This document shows, one piece after another, positions 7,998 to 15,103 of a stretch of 19,419 nt of DNA. The notes under the pieces are model-generated. The model was not told where the DNA came from, searched no databases, and was given only the letters and a program-made list of their open reading frames with translations. Positions within the stretch are counted from its first letter, which is position 1, and each line of letters begins with the position of its first letter. The translations under genes were made by a program, and so were the position numbers. This DNA is from COE1 sp910588595 (GTDB taxonomy: Bacteria > Bacillota > Clostridia > Lachnospirales > Lachnospiraceae), in the NCBI GenBank assembly GCA_948957135.1, contig CARDBT010000070.1, positions 1-19,419 on the forward strand, written 5' to 3'.

Positions 7998-8837
7998 AAG
8001 TTCAACATAATCTCCCATGGCATGCTCTGCCTCGATAAATAGAATCAAATGATTGTCCCTGACCGCCGAAAACCCTGCCGGGATCAACTCCGGATTCCCC
8101 AGATCGAAATCAAAGTCAAGCAGCGTTATGGCATAGTCCGTCAGCGCGCCGTTATTCAGATAGGCGGAGAAATCAGCCGGATCGACACCTTCATTTTGGA
8201 TCGTATAGCCATTGGCATTCTCCAGACTGTTCACCACCGAAGCGATATCCGCAAAATCTTTCAACCTGACATTCTTTCCGCTGTTCAGATCTATGTTCAG
8301 TGTCTTTATAACATTGTTGGGATATGCACTGTTGATATAATACGATGATCCTTTGAAAATAAAGGACACAAGACCGCTTCCTTTCGTTGCCGCCTCGTAT
8401 CTCAACTCGTAGGAACCCAAATTCTCAGTGGAGATCTGGCTGAGCGCCACTGCCTTGATCTTCTCGTTGATCTCCTGCTGTTTTCCCTCGTCTGACAGAC
8501 CTGTAAGCTGCGGATACTCCACCCTGACTGCTCCCTCTTCGTACACTGCCGTTTCGATATTATAGACAACCCCGTTTTCGCCCGCGATACGATCTGCATA
8601 GGGTACGACCACCGCCGTCTCAGATTCAACGGAACACTCTGTCTCCTGTTCTGTCCTTTCTGTACTGATCGTTTGCGGTTCGTCACGCACGATCACCTGC
8701 GCTGGATCATCGCGCATCAGCGTGTCAAAATCCTTTACGATCGGTTCCTTATCCCCTTTGCCCGCATTTCCTCCACAACCTGCTGCCGACAGCATGATGA
8801 CAGTGAAGATACAGATGCATCCTGTGTACTTTCTCAT
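7977..8837 (-). CDS. lipoprotein with DUF4163/DUF3298-like (RsiV/PdaC-type) region
   Basis: A 286-residue predicted lipoprotein. From the ATG at 8837 the N-terminus is a basic start (MRKYTG), a hydrophobic stretch, and a lipobox LSAAGC at about residues 15-20, so the mature protein would be lipid-anchored on the outer face of the membrane. A polar linker rich in E, T and Q leads into a domain beginning about YPQLTGLSDEGKQQEINEKI, which resembles DUF4163, followed by a DUF3298-like part (about 190-280). Such domains occur in RsiV anti-sigma factors and PdaC-like proteins; the function here is unknown. The 8837 start is chosen over in-frame upstream codons (to 8930) because AAAGGA lies at 8845-8850 and because it alone gives a proper signal peptide. 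It ends inside a long palindrome (7962-7997). Confidence 0.82.
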   Translation of the reverse strand: MRKYTGCICIFTVIMLSAAGCGGNAGKGDKEPIVKDFDTLMRDDPAQVIVRDEPQTISTERTEQETECSVESETAVVVPYADRIAGENGVVYNIETAVYEEGAVRVEYPQLTGLSDEGKQQEINEKIKAVALSQISTENLGSYELRYEAATKGSGLVSFIFKGSSYYINSAYPNNVIKTLNIDLNSGKNVRLKDFADIASVVNSLENANGYTIQNEGVDPADFSAYLNNGALTDYAITLLDFDFDLGNPELIPAGFSAVRDNHLILFIEAEHAMGDYVELEFSIDL

Positions 8838-8844
8838 AATATTG

Positions 8845-8850
8845 TCCTTT
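8845..8850 (-). promoter_or_regulatory. ribosome binding site deciding the lipoprotein start
   Basis: AAAGGA on the minus strand, 7 nt before the ATG at 8837. It supports the shorter, signal-peptide-bearing start. Confidence 0.7.
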
Positions 8851-8942
8851 CGTATTATATAATCAAACAGGCGTATGACCGCCTCTGCTGCTGTGCTGCT
8901 CATTTCCCGCAGCATATGATATGCAATCAAACAGAGAATACC

Positions 8943-8992
8943 GCACGCCCCGTACAGCGTTCAACGGATACTTCCTCTGCACGGGGCTGTGC
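8943..8992. repeat. 15-bp imperfect inverted repeat (long hairpin) in the lipoprotein leader
   Basis: The arms 8943-8957 and 8977-8992 pair over 15 bp with one bulged base and one wobble pair (core GCCCCGTGCAG / CTGTACGGGGC on the minus strand), enclosing a 19-nt loop. No U-tract follows on either strand, so it is not an intrinsic terminator. It lies between the tRNA-Leu terminator and the lipoprotein gene and could be a leader structure or a processing site. Confidence 0.75.
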
Positions 8993-8995
8993 ATG

Positions 8996-9027
8996 AAAAA
9001 AACTCTGGAATCTATTCTATTCCAGAG
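8996..9027 (-). terminator. intrinsic terminator of tRNA-Leu
   Basis: A perfect 9-bp stem, CTCTGGAAT / ATTCCAGAG (9003-9011 and 9019-9027), with a 7-nt loop, followed on the minus strand by seven T residues (8996-9002). It lies 10 nt beyond the tRNA 3' end. Confidence 0.92.
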
Positions 9028-9036
9028 CATAATCCA

Positions 9037-9120
9037 TGCGGAAGATGGGACTTGAACCCACACGTCGAATCCGACACAAGAACCTTAATCTTGCCTGTCT
9101 GCCAATTCCAGCACTTCCGC
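9037..9120 (-). tRNA. tRNA-Leu, anticodon AAG
   Basis: An 84-nt class II tRNA. Acceptor stem GCGGAAG pairs with CTTCCGC, discriminator base A, D-loop with ATTGGCAGA, anticodon stem CAAGA/TCTTG around loop TTAAGGT (anticodon AAG), long variable arm with a GTCG/CGAC stem as in tRNA-Leu, and T-loop TTCAAGT. The 3' CCA is not encoded (TGG follows) and must be added after transcription. It reads CUU, and if A34 is deaminated to inosine also CUC and CUA. Most bacteria use GAG in this position. Confidence 0.95.
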
Positions 9121-9134
9121 AAAGAACAAAATCT

Positions 9135-9163
9135 ATTTTACCGCATAATGTTAATTTTGTCAA
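9135..9163 (-). promoter_or_regulatory. tRNA-Leu promoter
   Basis: Consensus -35 TTGACA (9158-9163), a 17-bp spacer, and -10 TAAAAT (9135-9140) on the minus strand. The start would be near 9128, about 8 nt before the mature tRNA, consistent with a short leader removed by RNase P. Confidence 0.9.
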
Positions 9164-9187
9164 TTGATTTTTTCAAAAAAAGCACTT

Positions 9188-9736
9188 TTAGATTTTTATC
9201 TGTTCAAAATACTTAGGTTCCACCTTCTTCGTGAGCCATACACCGTTCTCGGACAGGTAAAAAGAGATGCCGCCCTCATACATGACACCGCTGTGTACTT
9301 TGAGAATGATCGGCTTCCCGTGCCGCTTTCCCACGTTGACCGCCGTCTCGATATCCTTCGACAGATGTACATACAATCGTGACATTGGTCTGATCCCCTG
9401 CTTTTGAATACTCTGATAAAAACCTACAGCCGTCCCATGGTACAACACTTCCGGCGGCTCCTGTTCCTTCAATCCGACATCAACAGAAATGCTGTGACCT
9501 TGATTTGCGCGAATCAATGTCTTATCCTCATTGAACGAATACCGCTGTTTTTCATCTGTCCTGACAATTTCATCCAGAAACTCCATGTTTATTTTTCTTC
9601 CGGTTTTTTTGATCCCTGCCAGCAGCTTTTCCACATCCGCCCAGCCATGTTCGTCCAACTGTATATATGCCGCGTCCGGATGATGGCGCAGAACAAGGCT
9701 GATAAATTTACTCATGCTGTCTTTTCTATTTTTCAC
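9188..9736 (-). CDS. kptA: RNA 2'-phosphotransferase, Tpt1/KptA family
   Basis: A 182-residue enzyme expected to transfer an internal RNA 2'-phosphate to NAD+, giving 2'-OH RNA, nicotinamide and ADP-ribose 1'',2''-cyclic phosphate. The Tpt1 signature is present in order: SKFISLVLRHHP (catalytic R17-H18), a winged-helix-like N-lobe with DEHGWADVEKLL, KQRYSF (R65), RANQGHS (76-82), LYHGT (99-103, NAD-binding), SRLYVHLS (R121), and a final GVWLTKKV block. The GTG at 9736 is favoured because AGGAAGG (9743-9749) sits 6 nt upstream; the ATG at 9715 has no good site. It has its own promoter and is divergent from the HD-domain gene. Bacteria lack the eukaryotic ligase that creates 2'-phosphate splice junctions, so its natural substrate is uncertain. 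Confidence 0.93.
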   Translation of the reverse strand: MKNRKDSMSKFISLVLRHHPDAAYIQLDEHGWADVEKLLAGIKKTGRKINMEFLDEIVRTDEKQRYSFNEDKTLIRANQGHSISVDVGLKEQEPPEVLYHGTAVGFYQSIQKQGIRPMSRLYVHLSKDIETAVNVGKRHGKPIILKVHSGVMYEGGISFYLSENGVWLTKKVEPKYFEQIKI

Positions 9737-9802
9737 AAAATCCCTTCCTATCCTCTCTCACACTGTAATACACATTTCATTCATCTCTTAAAATCCATGG
9801 AT

Positions 9803-9831
9803 ATTATACTGCAATCAACAGCTTTACACAA
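9803..9831 (-). promoter_or_regulatory. kptA promoter
   Basis: Minus strand: -10 TATAAT (9803-9808), a 17-bp spacer, and a weak -35 TTGTGT (9826-9831). The leader to the GTG would be about 60 nt. Confidence 0.65.
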
Positions 9832-9859
9832 CCCTTGATCACAGAATTATTATTTCATG

Positions 9860-9889
9860 TTGTCTTTTGCCTCCTCACAATGATATACT
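9860..9889 (+). promoter_or_regulatory. promoter of the HD-domain gene
   Basis: Plus strand: -35 TTGTCT (9860-9865), an 18-bp spacer, and -10 TATACT (9884-9889). AAAGGAG (9916-9922) then lies 6 nt before the ATG at 9929. It is back to back with the kptA promoter. Confidence 0.65.
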
Positions 9890-9928
9890 TAAAAATAACA
9901 ACATAATCAATATACAAAGGAGACTGCT

Positions 9929-10495
9929 ATGTTACCAGATCGAACTACAGCGGAAAATTTATTGAAGGACGCAGAACAATGCAACCCAGGAGCGTGGGTA
10001 GACCACAGCAAGAACACCGCACAGTGCGCAGAAAAGATTGCCGGAGCGTGTGCGCACATGGAGAGCGAAAAAGCCTATATTTTGGGACTTTTGCACGATA
10101 TAGGCAGAAAGTTTGGTGTAAAGCATCTAGGGCACATCTATGACGGTTATCAGTACATGCTAAAGCTCGGATACGATGAGGCTGCCAAGATCTGTCTGAC
10201 ACACTCTTTCAGTGTCCAGAATATCCATGACTACATAGGCAGGTTCGATATCGGAGACGATGAGATCCGGGAGCTCGAGGAAGCGCTGGCTGCTGTAGAG
10301 TACGATGACTATGACCGTCTGATCCAGCTCTGCGACAGCATGGCAGGTGCTGAGGGCGTCATGGCGATGGAAGACCGCATGTCAGATGTTGCTCGCCGTT
10401 ATGGCAGCTATCCACAGGAAAAATGGGATAAAAATATGGCGTTAAAAGACTACTTCTCGACAAAAGCCGGAAAAGACATCTACGAACTGTTATAA
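9929..10495 (+). CDS. HD-domain phosphohydrolase, substrate unknown
   Basis: A 188-residue soluble protein of the HD superfamily of metal-dependent phosphohydrolases. The likely metal ligands are H26, the H56-D57 pair in LLHDIGR, and D136 in LCDSMAG; further His residues (H66, H69, H92) lie between them as in many HD hydrolases acting on nucleotides. There is no signal peptide, no membrane segment and no second domain, so it is unlike HD-GYP or RelA/SpoT proteins. The ATG is fixed by AAAGGAG with ideal spacing. It is transcribed divergently from kptA, and a functional link in RNA or nucleotide 2'/cyclic phosphate metabolism is possible but only inferred. The 116-nt gap downstream holds a possible promoter for the next gene. 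Confidence 0.85.
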   Translation: MLPDRTTAENLLKDAEQCNPGAWVDHSKNTAQCAEKIAGACAHMESEKAYILGLLHDIGRKFGVKHLGHIYDGYQYMLKLGYDEAAKICLTHSFSVQNIHDYIGRFDIGDDEIRELEEALAAVEYDDYDRLIQLCDSMAGAEGVMAMEDRMSDVARRYGSYPQEKWDKNMALKDYFSTKAGKDIYELL

Positions 10496-10522
10496 TGTTT
10501 TTGAGAAATTTTCAGAATTTTC

Positions 10523-10552
10523 TTGATTTGTGCATGTACTTGGGGGTAAGAT
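10523..10552 (+). promoter_or_regulatory. possible promoter of the DUF1292-DUF2225 pair
   Basis: TTGATT (10523-10528), an 18-bp spacer, and TAAGAT (10547-10552): 4 of 6 matches in each box. Placement in the gap before 10612 supports it, but it is weak. Confidence 0.4.
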
Positions 10553-10611
10553 ATAGGTATTGGCAGATAGAGAACTGCATATTATTTAAGAAAGGTTTGG
10601 TGTACTAAACT

Positions 10612-10944
10612 ATGACAGACAAAGACACAAATGGCTATGACGATGAGGAGATGACCGTTGAACTCGAGCTTGATGACGGCCAGGTCGTTAACTGCGCAGT
10701 CATAACGATCCTGACAGTTGATAAAAAAGATTACATTGCCCTGCTCCCACTTGATGAGAGCGGAAACAACGACGATGGCGAAGTGTGGTTTTATCAGTAT
10801 GAGGAAGACGAAAAGGATCCCGACGCGGAACCCAAACTAACCTATATTGACGACGATGAAGAATACGAAAATGTCGCAGATGCTTTTGACGAGTATCTTG
10901 ATAATGTTGAGTTTGACGAAATCGTTGAAGATACAAATGCGTAG
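10612..10944 (+). CDS. DUF1292 family acidic protein
   Basis: A 110-residue very acidic protein (many Asp and Glu, especially in the second half), with the DUF1292 pattern MTVELELDDGQVVNCAVITIL near residues 14-34 and YIALLPL a little later. The family (B. subtilis YrzB type) is common in Firmicutes and has no settled function. The start is uncertain. The ATG at 10612 has in-frame TAA two codons upstream, and the nearest GA-rich site (AAAGG) lies about 17 nt before it, an unusual spacing. An internal ATG (residue 14) directly follows GAGGAG and is too close to it. It is probably co-transcribed with the DUF2225 gene 32 nt downstream. Confidence 0.85.
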   Translation: MTDKDTNGYDDEEMTVELELDDGQVVNCAVITILTVDKKDYIALLPLDESGNNDDGEVWFYQYEEDEKDPDAEPKLTYIDDDEEYENVADAFDEYLDNVEFDEIVEDTNA

Positions 10945-10976
10945 TAAAAAATAGTGATCTGGAGGGATACAACGAA

Positions 10977-11708
10977 ATGGAAACAAACGAAAAAACATTA
11001 CTTATAGACAAGCGATATACTTGTCCGATCTGCGACAAACAGATACGCGCTAAATCGGTAAAATCCAACGCTGCACGCTTTGTCAACACAATGGGCGACT
11101 TAAGACCGATCTACAGCAATATCAATATCACAAAGTACGATGCCGTATGCTGTCCGAACTGTGGTTACGCTGCCCTGACCCAAAATTTCAGCAATCTTAC
11201 ATCAACACAGAAAAAACTCATAAAGGACAAGATCCAGACAAATTATAAATCCCACGAGGAGACAGAATGTGATTTCTATACGACAGAAGTAGCTATCAGC
11301 CGCATGAAGATGACATTGCTGTGCACGATCACAAAAGAAGCAAAGGCGAGTGAATCCGGATATGTATGCCTCAAGATAAGCTGGCTGTATCAGGCTCTGG
11401 CAGACGAAATCCCAGAGGACGCACCTGATGCCGCCGCCAAAAAGGACTTGTACCTCAAAGAGGCGCACAACGCGGCGATGAAAGCGTACGAGTACCTATC
11501 CAACGCCCGCATGCATGAGGAATACCCAATCGCGAGCATGAATGAGACGACTCTCGATTATCTTCTGTCATATCTGGCGTATGAAAAAGGGGACTACCAG
11601 ACCGCAATGCAATTTTTATCCGGCGTTGTCTCCAACCGCAGCACCAGTCCCCGCCTGAAGGACAAAGCCATCGATCTCAAAGACCTGATCAGCCAGGCGA
11701 AGGTGTAG
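10977..11708 (+). CDS. DUF2225 zinc-ribbon protein
   Basis: A 243-residue cytoplasmic protein of the DUF2225 family. An N-terminal zinc-ribbon-like site is formed by C16/C19 (YTCPIC) and C59/C62 (CCPNCGYAAL). The rest is helical, with TPR-like segments (YQALADEIP, AYEYLSNARM, LAYEKGDYQTAMQFL). No enzymatic motif is visible and its function is unknown. GGAGG lies 10 nt before the ATG. It follows the DUF1292 gene, so the two are likely one transcript. Its last 20 coding bases overlap the end of the convergent helicase gene, and its terminator is inside that gene. Confidence 0.87.
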   Translation: METNEKTLLIDKRYTCPICDKQIRAKSVKSNAARFVNTMGDLRPIYSNINITKYDAVCCPNCGYAALTQNFSNLTSTQKKLIKDKIQTNYKSHEETECDFYTTEVAISRMKMTLLCTITKEAKASESGYVCLKISWLYQALADEIPEDAPDAAAKKDLYLKEAHNAAMKAYEYLSNARMHEEYPIASMNETTLDYLLSYLAYEKGDYQTAMQFLSGVVSNRSTSPRLKDKAIDLKDLISQAKV

Positions 11709-13572
11709 GTGTCATAATTTCATCAAGAAAACGTGAAGGCAGGAGGTTTCCTGCCTCTTTTTCCTGTATATAGAATATAAACAGGTGTTCTTTCGCCCGG
11801 GTCATCGCCACATAGAACATCCTGCGCTCCTCCTCCAGCTCATTATCTGTAACTGCCTTTTTGTGAGGAATAACGCCTTCGTTCACATCAGGGAGCACCA
11901 CGACTTTCCACTCCAACCCCTTGGATGCGTGCATTGTCACCATGCTCACAGCATCCTCTGATCGCTTCTGTCTGCTCTCCTGCCGGGCGATCTCTTCCAT
12001 CACTGTGTCATAATTCTGTATCTGTTCGAGCCACTGCGGGACTGTCTCGAACTCCTTTGCCAGCTGCATGAGCTCATCTAATTCTTCCAGTTCCTTTGAC
12101 ACATCTCTTCCCTGATCCAACGCCTGTTTTTTCAGGAAAGACTCATATCCAATTCCCTTCCGGATAAAATTTACCGCCGAAAAAGGATTGAGACTTCTGA
12201 GAAAATGGAGATTGTCATAAAAGTCAACAATATTCTCTATAACATAACCGGTTGACCGGTTGTTTTCTATCAGTTCCGACATCTGAAAAGGATCGCGTGG
12301 AACAGTGATCCGCTTGATGTACCGCACAGGTTTGTTCATGATCCGCAGGAAATCCTCCACACTGTCCTCGCTCAGTGCATACCGGAGATATGCGATGATA
12401 TCTTTCGCCACGCCGCTGTTATAAATATTTTTTGGTTTCTCCTTCACGCTGAAAGGAATCCCTTCCTTCATCAGTCTGTCTGCCGTGTAGACTGTATGAT
12501 TGTTCGTGCGGTAGAGGATCGCGATATCACTATACCGGGCACCGGGCTGTGTCATATATTGCCTGATCAACAGTGCGATATTTTCTGCCTGCTTGCACTT
12601 AGACTGAAAAGAATAGATTTTCACACCGCCGAACTGTTCATTCTGTGGTCTGACTTTCTTGTCAAACCGCACCTTGTTATGGCTGATCAGTTTTCCCGCC
12701 ACATCGACGATATCCTTTTTGCTCCTGTAATTCACATCCAGCAGGATCTGCCTTGCCCCGGGATAATCCTTGGTAAAATGCAGCATGATCTCCGGTCTGG
12801 AGCCGCGAAAACCATAGATCGACTGATCATCGTCCCCCACGATAAACAGATTGTCCTGCGGTTTCGCAAGCAGCCTGACAACCTCGTACTGCAGAGGACA
12901 TATATCCTGAAATTCATCGACCAGGATATACTGAAAGCGCTCCTGCCATATTTTCAGCGTTTCCGGCCGGGAGATGAAAAGATCGCGGCACAGGAGCACC
13001 ATATCATCAAAATCGATCAATTTATTGCGGTTCATCTCCTGTTTATAGACTTGAAATATATATTCGAATTCCGCTTGTGACACGGTTGTACTTTTGATTT
13101 CCTGCGGTGTGATCCCATTATTCTTTACAGTACTCACCTCCGATAGCAGTCTCTGTATCGTATCACTGCTGTCGTCAATCTGCGACTGTGTTCTGATCTC
13201 ATCAGGGATCTCACTGATGATCTGGGACAAAAGCCTGTACTTGTCCCCTTCACGAATAATATTTTGGGCTGTAAACCGATATGTATGCCTCAGTATCTGG
13301 AAAAAAACGGAATGAAAAGTGCCAAAATGAACCGGATCGTTCCTCCCCTCGCTGAGCTTCACAAAACGCTCCTGCATCTCTGCTGCCGCTGCCTTGGTAA
13401 AGGTGATGACAAGAATAGATTCCGGTCTGACATGGTGATGTTCTATCAAATATTTGATCCTCTGCGTGGTCACAAAGGTTTTGCCGGAGCCGGGACCCGC
13501 CAGTACCAGCATTGCCCCGTCTCCGTGCTTTATCGCTTCAAGCTGTGTTTTATTTGCATTTTGTTCAAGCAT
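11689..13572 (-). CDS. UvrD/PcrA-like superfamily 1 DNA helicase, short form
   Basis: A 627-residue ATP-dependent 3'-5' helicase. SF1A motifs appear in order: LAGPGSGKTF (motif I), ILVDEFQDI (II), GDDDQSIYGFRGS (III), DVNYRSKKDI (IV), TMHASKGLEWKVV (V) and EERRMFYVAMTRAKEHL (VI, near the C-terminus). PcrA and UvrD have about 720-740 residues; this protein stops soon after motif VI, so the C-terminal Tudor-like RNA polymerase-binding region is absent. A role in DNA repair or replication is inferred. The ATG at 13572 overlaps the gltX stop by 8 nt, which suggests translational coupling. A TTG at 13587 is an alternative but sits 2 nt from its purine-rich site. The 3' end overlaps the DUF2225 gene by 20 nt and contains that operon's terminator. 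Confidence 0.93.
   Translation of the reverse strand: MLEQNANKTQLEAIKHGDGAMLVLAGPGSGKTFVTTQRIKYLIEHHHVRPESILVITFTKAAAAEMQERFVKLSEGRNDPVHFGTFHSVFFQILRHTYRFTAQNIIREGDKYRLLSQIISEIPDEIRTQSQIDDSSDTIQRLLSEVSTVKNNGITPQEIKSTTVSQAEFEYIFQVYKQEMNRNKLIDFDDMVLLCRDLFISRPETLKIWQERFQYILVDEFQDICPLQYEVVRLLAKPQDNLFIVGDDDQSIYGFRGSRPEIMLHFTKDYPGARQILLDVNYRSKKDIVDVAGKLISHNKVRFDKKVRPQNEQFGGVKIYSFQSKCKQAENIALLIRQYMTQPGARYSDIAILYRTNNHTVYTADRLMKEGIPFSVKEKPKNIYNSGVAKDIIAYLRYALSEDSVEDFLRIMNKPVRYIKRITVPRDPFQMSELIENNRSTGYVIENIVDFYDNLHFLRSLNPFSAVNFIRKGIGYESFLKKQALDQGRDVSKELEELDELMQLAKEFETVPQWLEQIQNYDTVMEEIARQESRQKRSEDAVSMVTMHASKGLEWKVVVLPDVNEGVIPHKKAVTDNELEEERRMFYVAMTRAKEHLFIFYIQEKEAGNLLPSRFLDEIMTPTPSPG
11738..11764 (+). 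terminator. intrinsic terminator of the DUF1292-DUF2225 transcript
   Basis: GGCAGGA (11738-11744) pairs with TCCTGCC (11749-11755) around a 4-nt loop, followed by TCTTTTTCC. It starts 30 nt after the DUF2225 stop and lies within the coding region of the convergent helicase gene. Confidence 0.85.
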
Positions 13573-15025
13573 TTTCCAGTAACTCAATACCCTTTCTGAT
13601 CCTCACAAGGGTTTCCTCTTTGCCAAGAATTTCCATGATTTCCGTAGCGCCGGCGGGAGTCATCTGCAATCCTGACGCCGCTGTCCTGATCGGCCACATG
13701 ACATAACCATTTTTAACGCCTTTCTCCTCCACATAGGACAGGAGGAGCTGATATAATGCGTCATTAGAATAGTCCTTCTGCGTTTCTAGCAGCACAAGCA
13801 CATCCTTTAACACTGCAAGAGAGCTCTCCGCTGTCGTCTTCATCTTCTTGTGTGTGTACATCGCAATGTCGTACTCCGGCAATGTCTCAAAAAATCCGAT
13901 CAGGCCTTTGATGTCCGGAAATACCTCGATCCTGGTCTTTACCATCGCCGCTATTTTTTTGAGGTCAAGATCTTTGCTGATGACTTCTTTCATATAGGGC
14001 AGCGCCATATCATAAAAGCGGTCAAAGTCCATCGCCTTGATGTATTCGCCGTTCATCCATCTGAGCTTGTTCATGTCAAACACAGAAGGAGCCTTGTTGA
14101 TCCGGGTATAGTCAAAGTCGCGTATCAGCTCATCGAGGGTAAAGATCTCCCTGTTATCCTCCGGGCTCCAACCGAGAAGTGCGACAAAGTTCACGATGGT
14201 CTCTGGCAGGATCCCCTGCTCTACAATATCCTCAAAGGAGGAATGTCCACTTCTCTTGGCGAGTTTCTTGTGCTCCGCGTCGGTGATGAGCGGCAGATGC
14301 ACGTATATCGGTATCTCCCAGCCAAATGCTTCGTACAGGCGATTGTACTTGGGTGTAGATGAAAGATACTCGTTGCCGCGCACGACATGAGTGATCTCCA
14401 TCAGATGATCGTCCACCACATTTGCAAAATTATAAGTAGGATACCCGTCAGACTTGATCAGGATCATATCATCGAGCTCCGAATTATCGATCGTGATATC
14501 ACCATAGAGCTCATCATGAAAACTTGTCGTTCCTCCGACCGGATTGTTCTGTCTGACCACAAAAGGAATGCCGCTTGCAAGCTTTTCTTCGACTTCCTCC
14601 CGCGAAAGCGTAAGACAATGCTTGTCATAGACAGTGATCTCCTTGCCTTCCACAACTTCTGATTTCAGCGTGGCAAGCCTTTCCTTATCGCAGAAGCAGT
14701 AGTATGCCTCCCCCTTGTCGATCAGTTCCTTCGCGTATTTCATGTAAATGCCTGCCTGCACGCGCTCACTCTGCACATAGGGACCAAAACCCTTGTCCTT
14801 GTCAGGACCCTCATCATACTCCAGCCCTGTCTTTTTCAATGTATCATAAATGACATCGACCGCACCTTCCACAAAACGTTCGCGGTCAGTATCCTCCAGA
14901 CGAAATATAAAATCTCCTCCTGCATGCTTTGCGATCAGAAACTCGTACAATGCCGAGCGCAGATTCCCTACATGCATCTTTCCTGTGGGACTCGGCGCGA
15001 ACCTGCATCTCACTTTCTCTGCCAT
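13565..15025 (-). CDS. gltX: glutamyl-tRNA synthetase
   Basis: A 486-residue class I aminoacyl-tRNA synthetase that charges tRNA-Glu (and possibly tRNA-Gln if non-discriminating). The Rossmann fold opens with RFAPSPTGKMHVGNLRSALY, in which HVGN takes the place of HIGH. The zinc-binding insert contains YYCFCDKERL and later YDKHC. The NAYLSSTPKY-type segment is present as GNEYLSSTPKYNRLYEAFGW, and the KMSKS-equivalent is KLAKR. The start at 15025 is chosen because AGGAGG (15034-15039) is 8 nt upstream and because a promoter start near 15060 excludes the earlier ATG at 15058. It lies downstream of the hydrogenase but has its own promoter. Confidence 0.96.
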   Translation of the reverse strand: MAEKVRCRFAPSPTGKMHVGNLRSALYEFLIAKHAGGDFIFRLEDTDRERFVEGAVDVIYDTLKKTGLEYDEGPDKDKGFGPYVQSERVQAGIYMKYAKELIDKGEAYYCFCDKERLATLKSEVVEGKEITVYDKHCLTLSREEVEEKLASGIPFVVRQNNPVGGTTSFHDELYGDITIDNSELDDMILIKSDGYPTYNFANVVDDHLMEITHVVRGNEYLSSTPKYNRLYEAFGWEIPIYVHLPLITDAEHKKLAKRSGHSSFEDIVEQGILPETIVNFVALLGWSPEDNREIFTLDELIRDFDYTRINKAPSVFDMNKLRWMNGEYIKAMDFDRFYDMALPYMKEVISKDLDLKKIAAMVKTRIEVFPDIKGLIGFFETLPEYDIAMYTHKKMKTTAESSLAVLKDVLVLLETQKDYSNDALYQLLLSYVEEKGVKNGYVMWPIRTAASGLQMTPAGATEIMEILGKEETLVRIRKGIELLENA

Positions 15026-15033
15026 TTTCCGTA

Positions 15034-15039
15034 CCTCCT
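15034..15039 (-). promoter_or_regulatory. ribosome binding site deciding the gltX start
   Basis: AGGAGG on the minus strand, 8 nt before the ATG at 15025; the longer open frame from 15058 has no comparable site. Confidence 0.85.
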
Positions 15040-15067
15040 CTTTCATACATTTTTCCATACTTTTCCT

Positions 15068-15097
15068 ATTATAACGCTAAACTGTTAAAAATGTAAA
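15068..15097 (-). promoter_or_regulatory. gltX promoter
   Basis: -35 TTTACA (15092-15097), an 18-bp spacer, and a perfect -10 TATAAT (15068-15073). It lies in the 78-nt gap between the hydrogenase stop and the gltX start. Confidence 0.8.
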
Positions 15098-15103
15098 CCG
15101 TTT

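Noticed and set aside
8855..8870. TATAAT-like sequence just before the lipoprotein gene
   Set aside because: No -35 at proper distance, and the transcript would start inside the ribosome binding site.
8838..8930. N-terminal extension of the lipoprotein to an earlier start
   Set aside because: It would bury the signal peptide behind 31 residues and ignores the good AAAGGA site before 8837.
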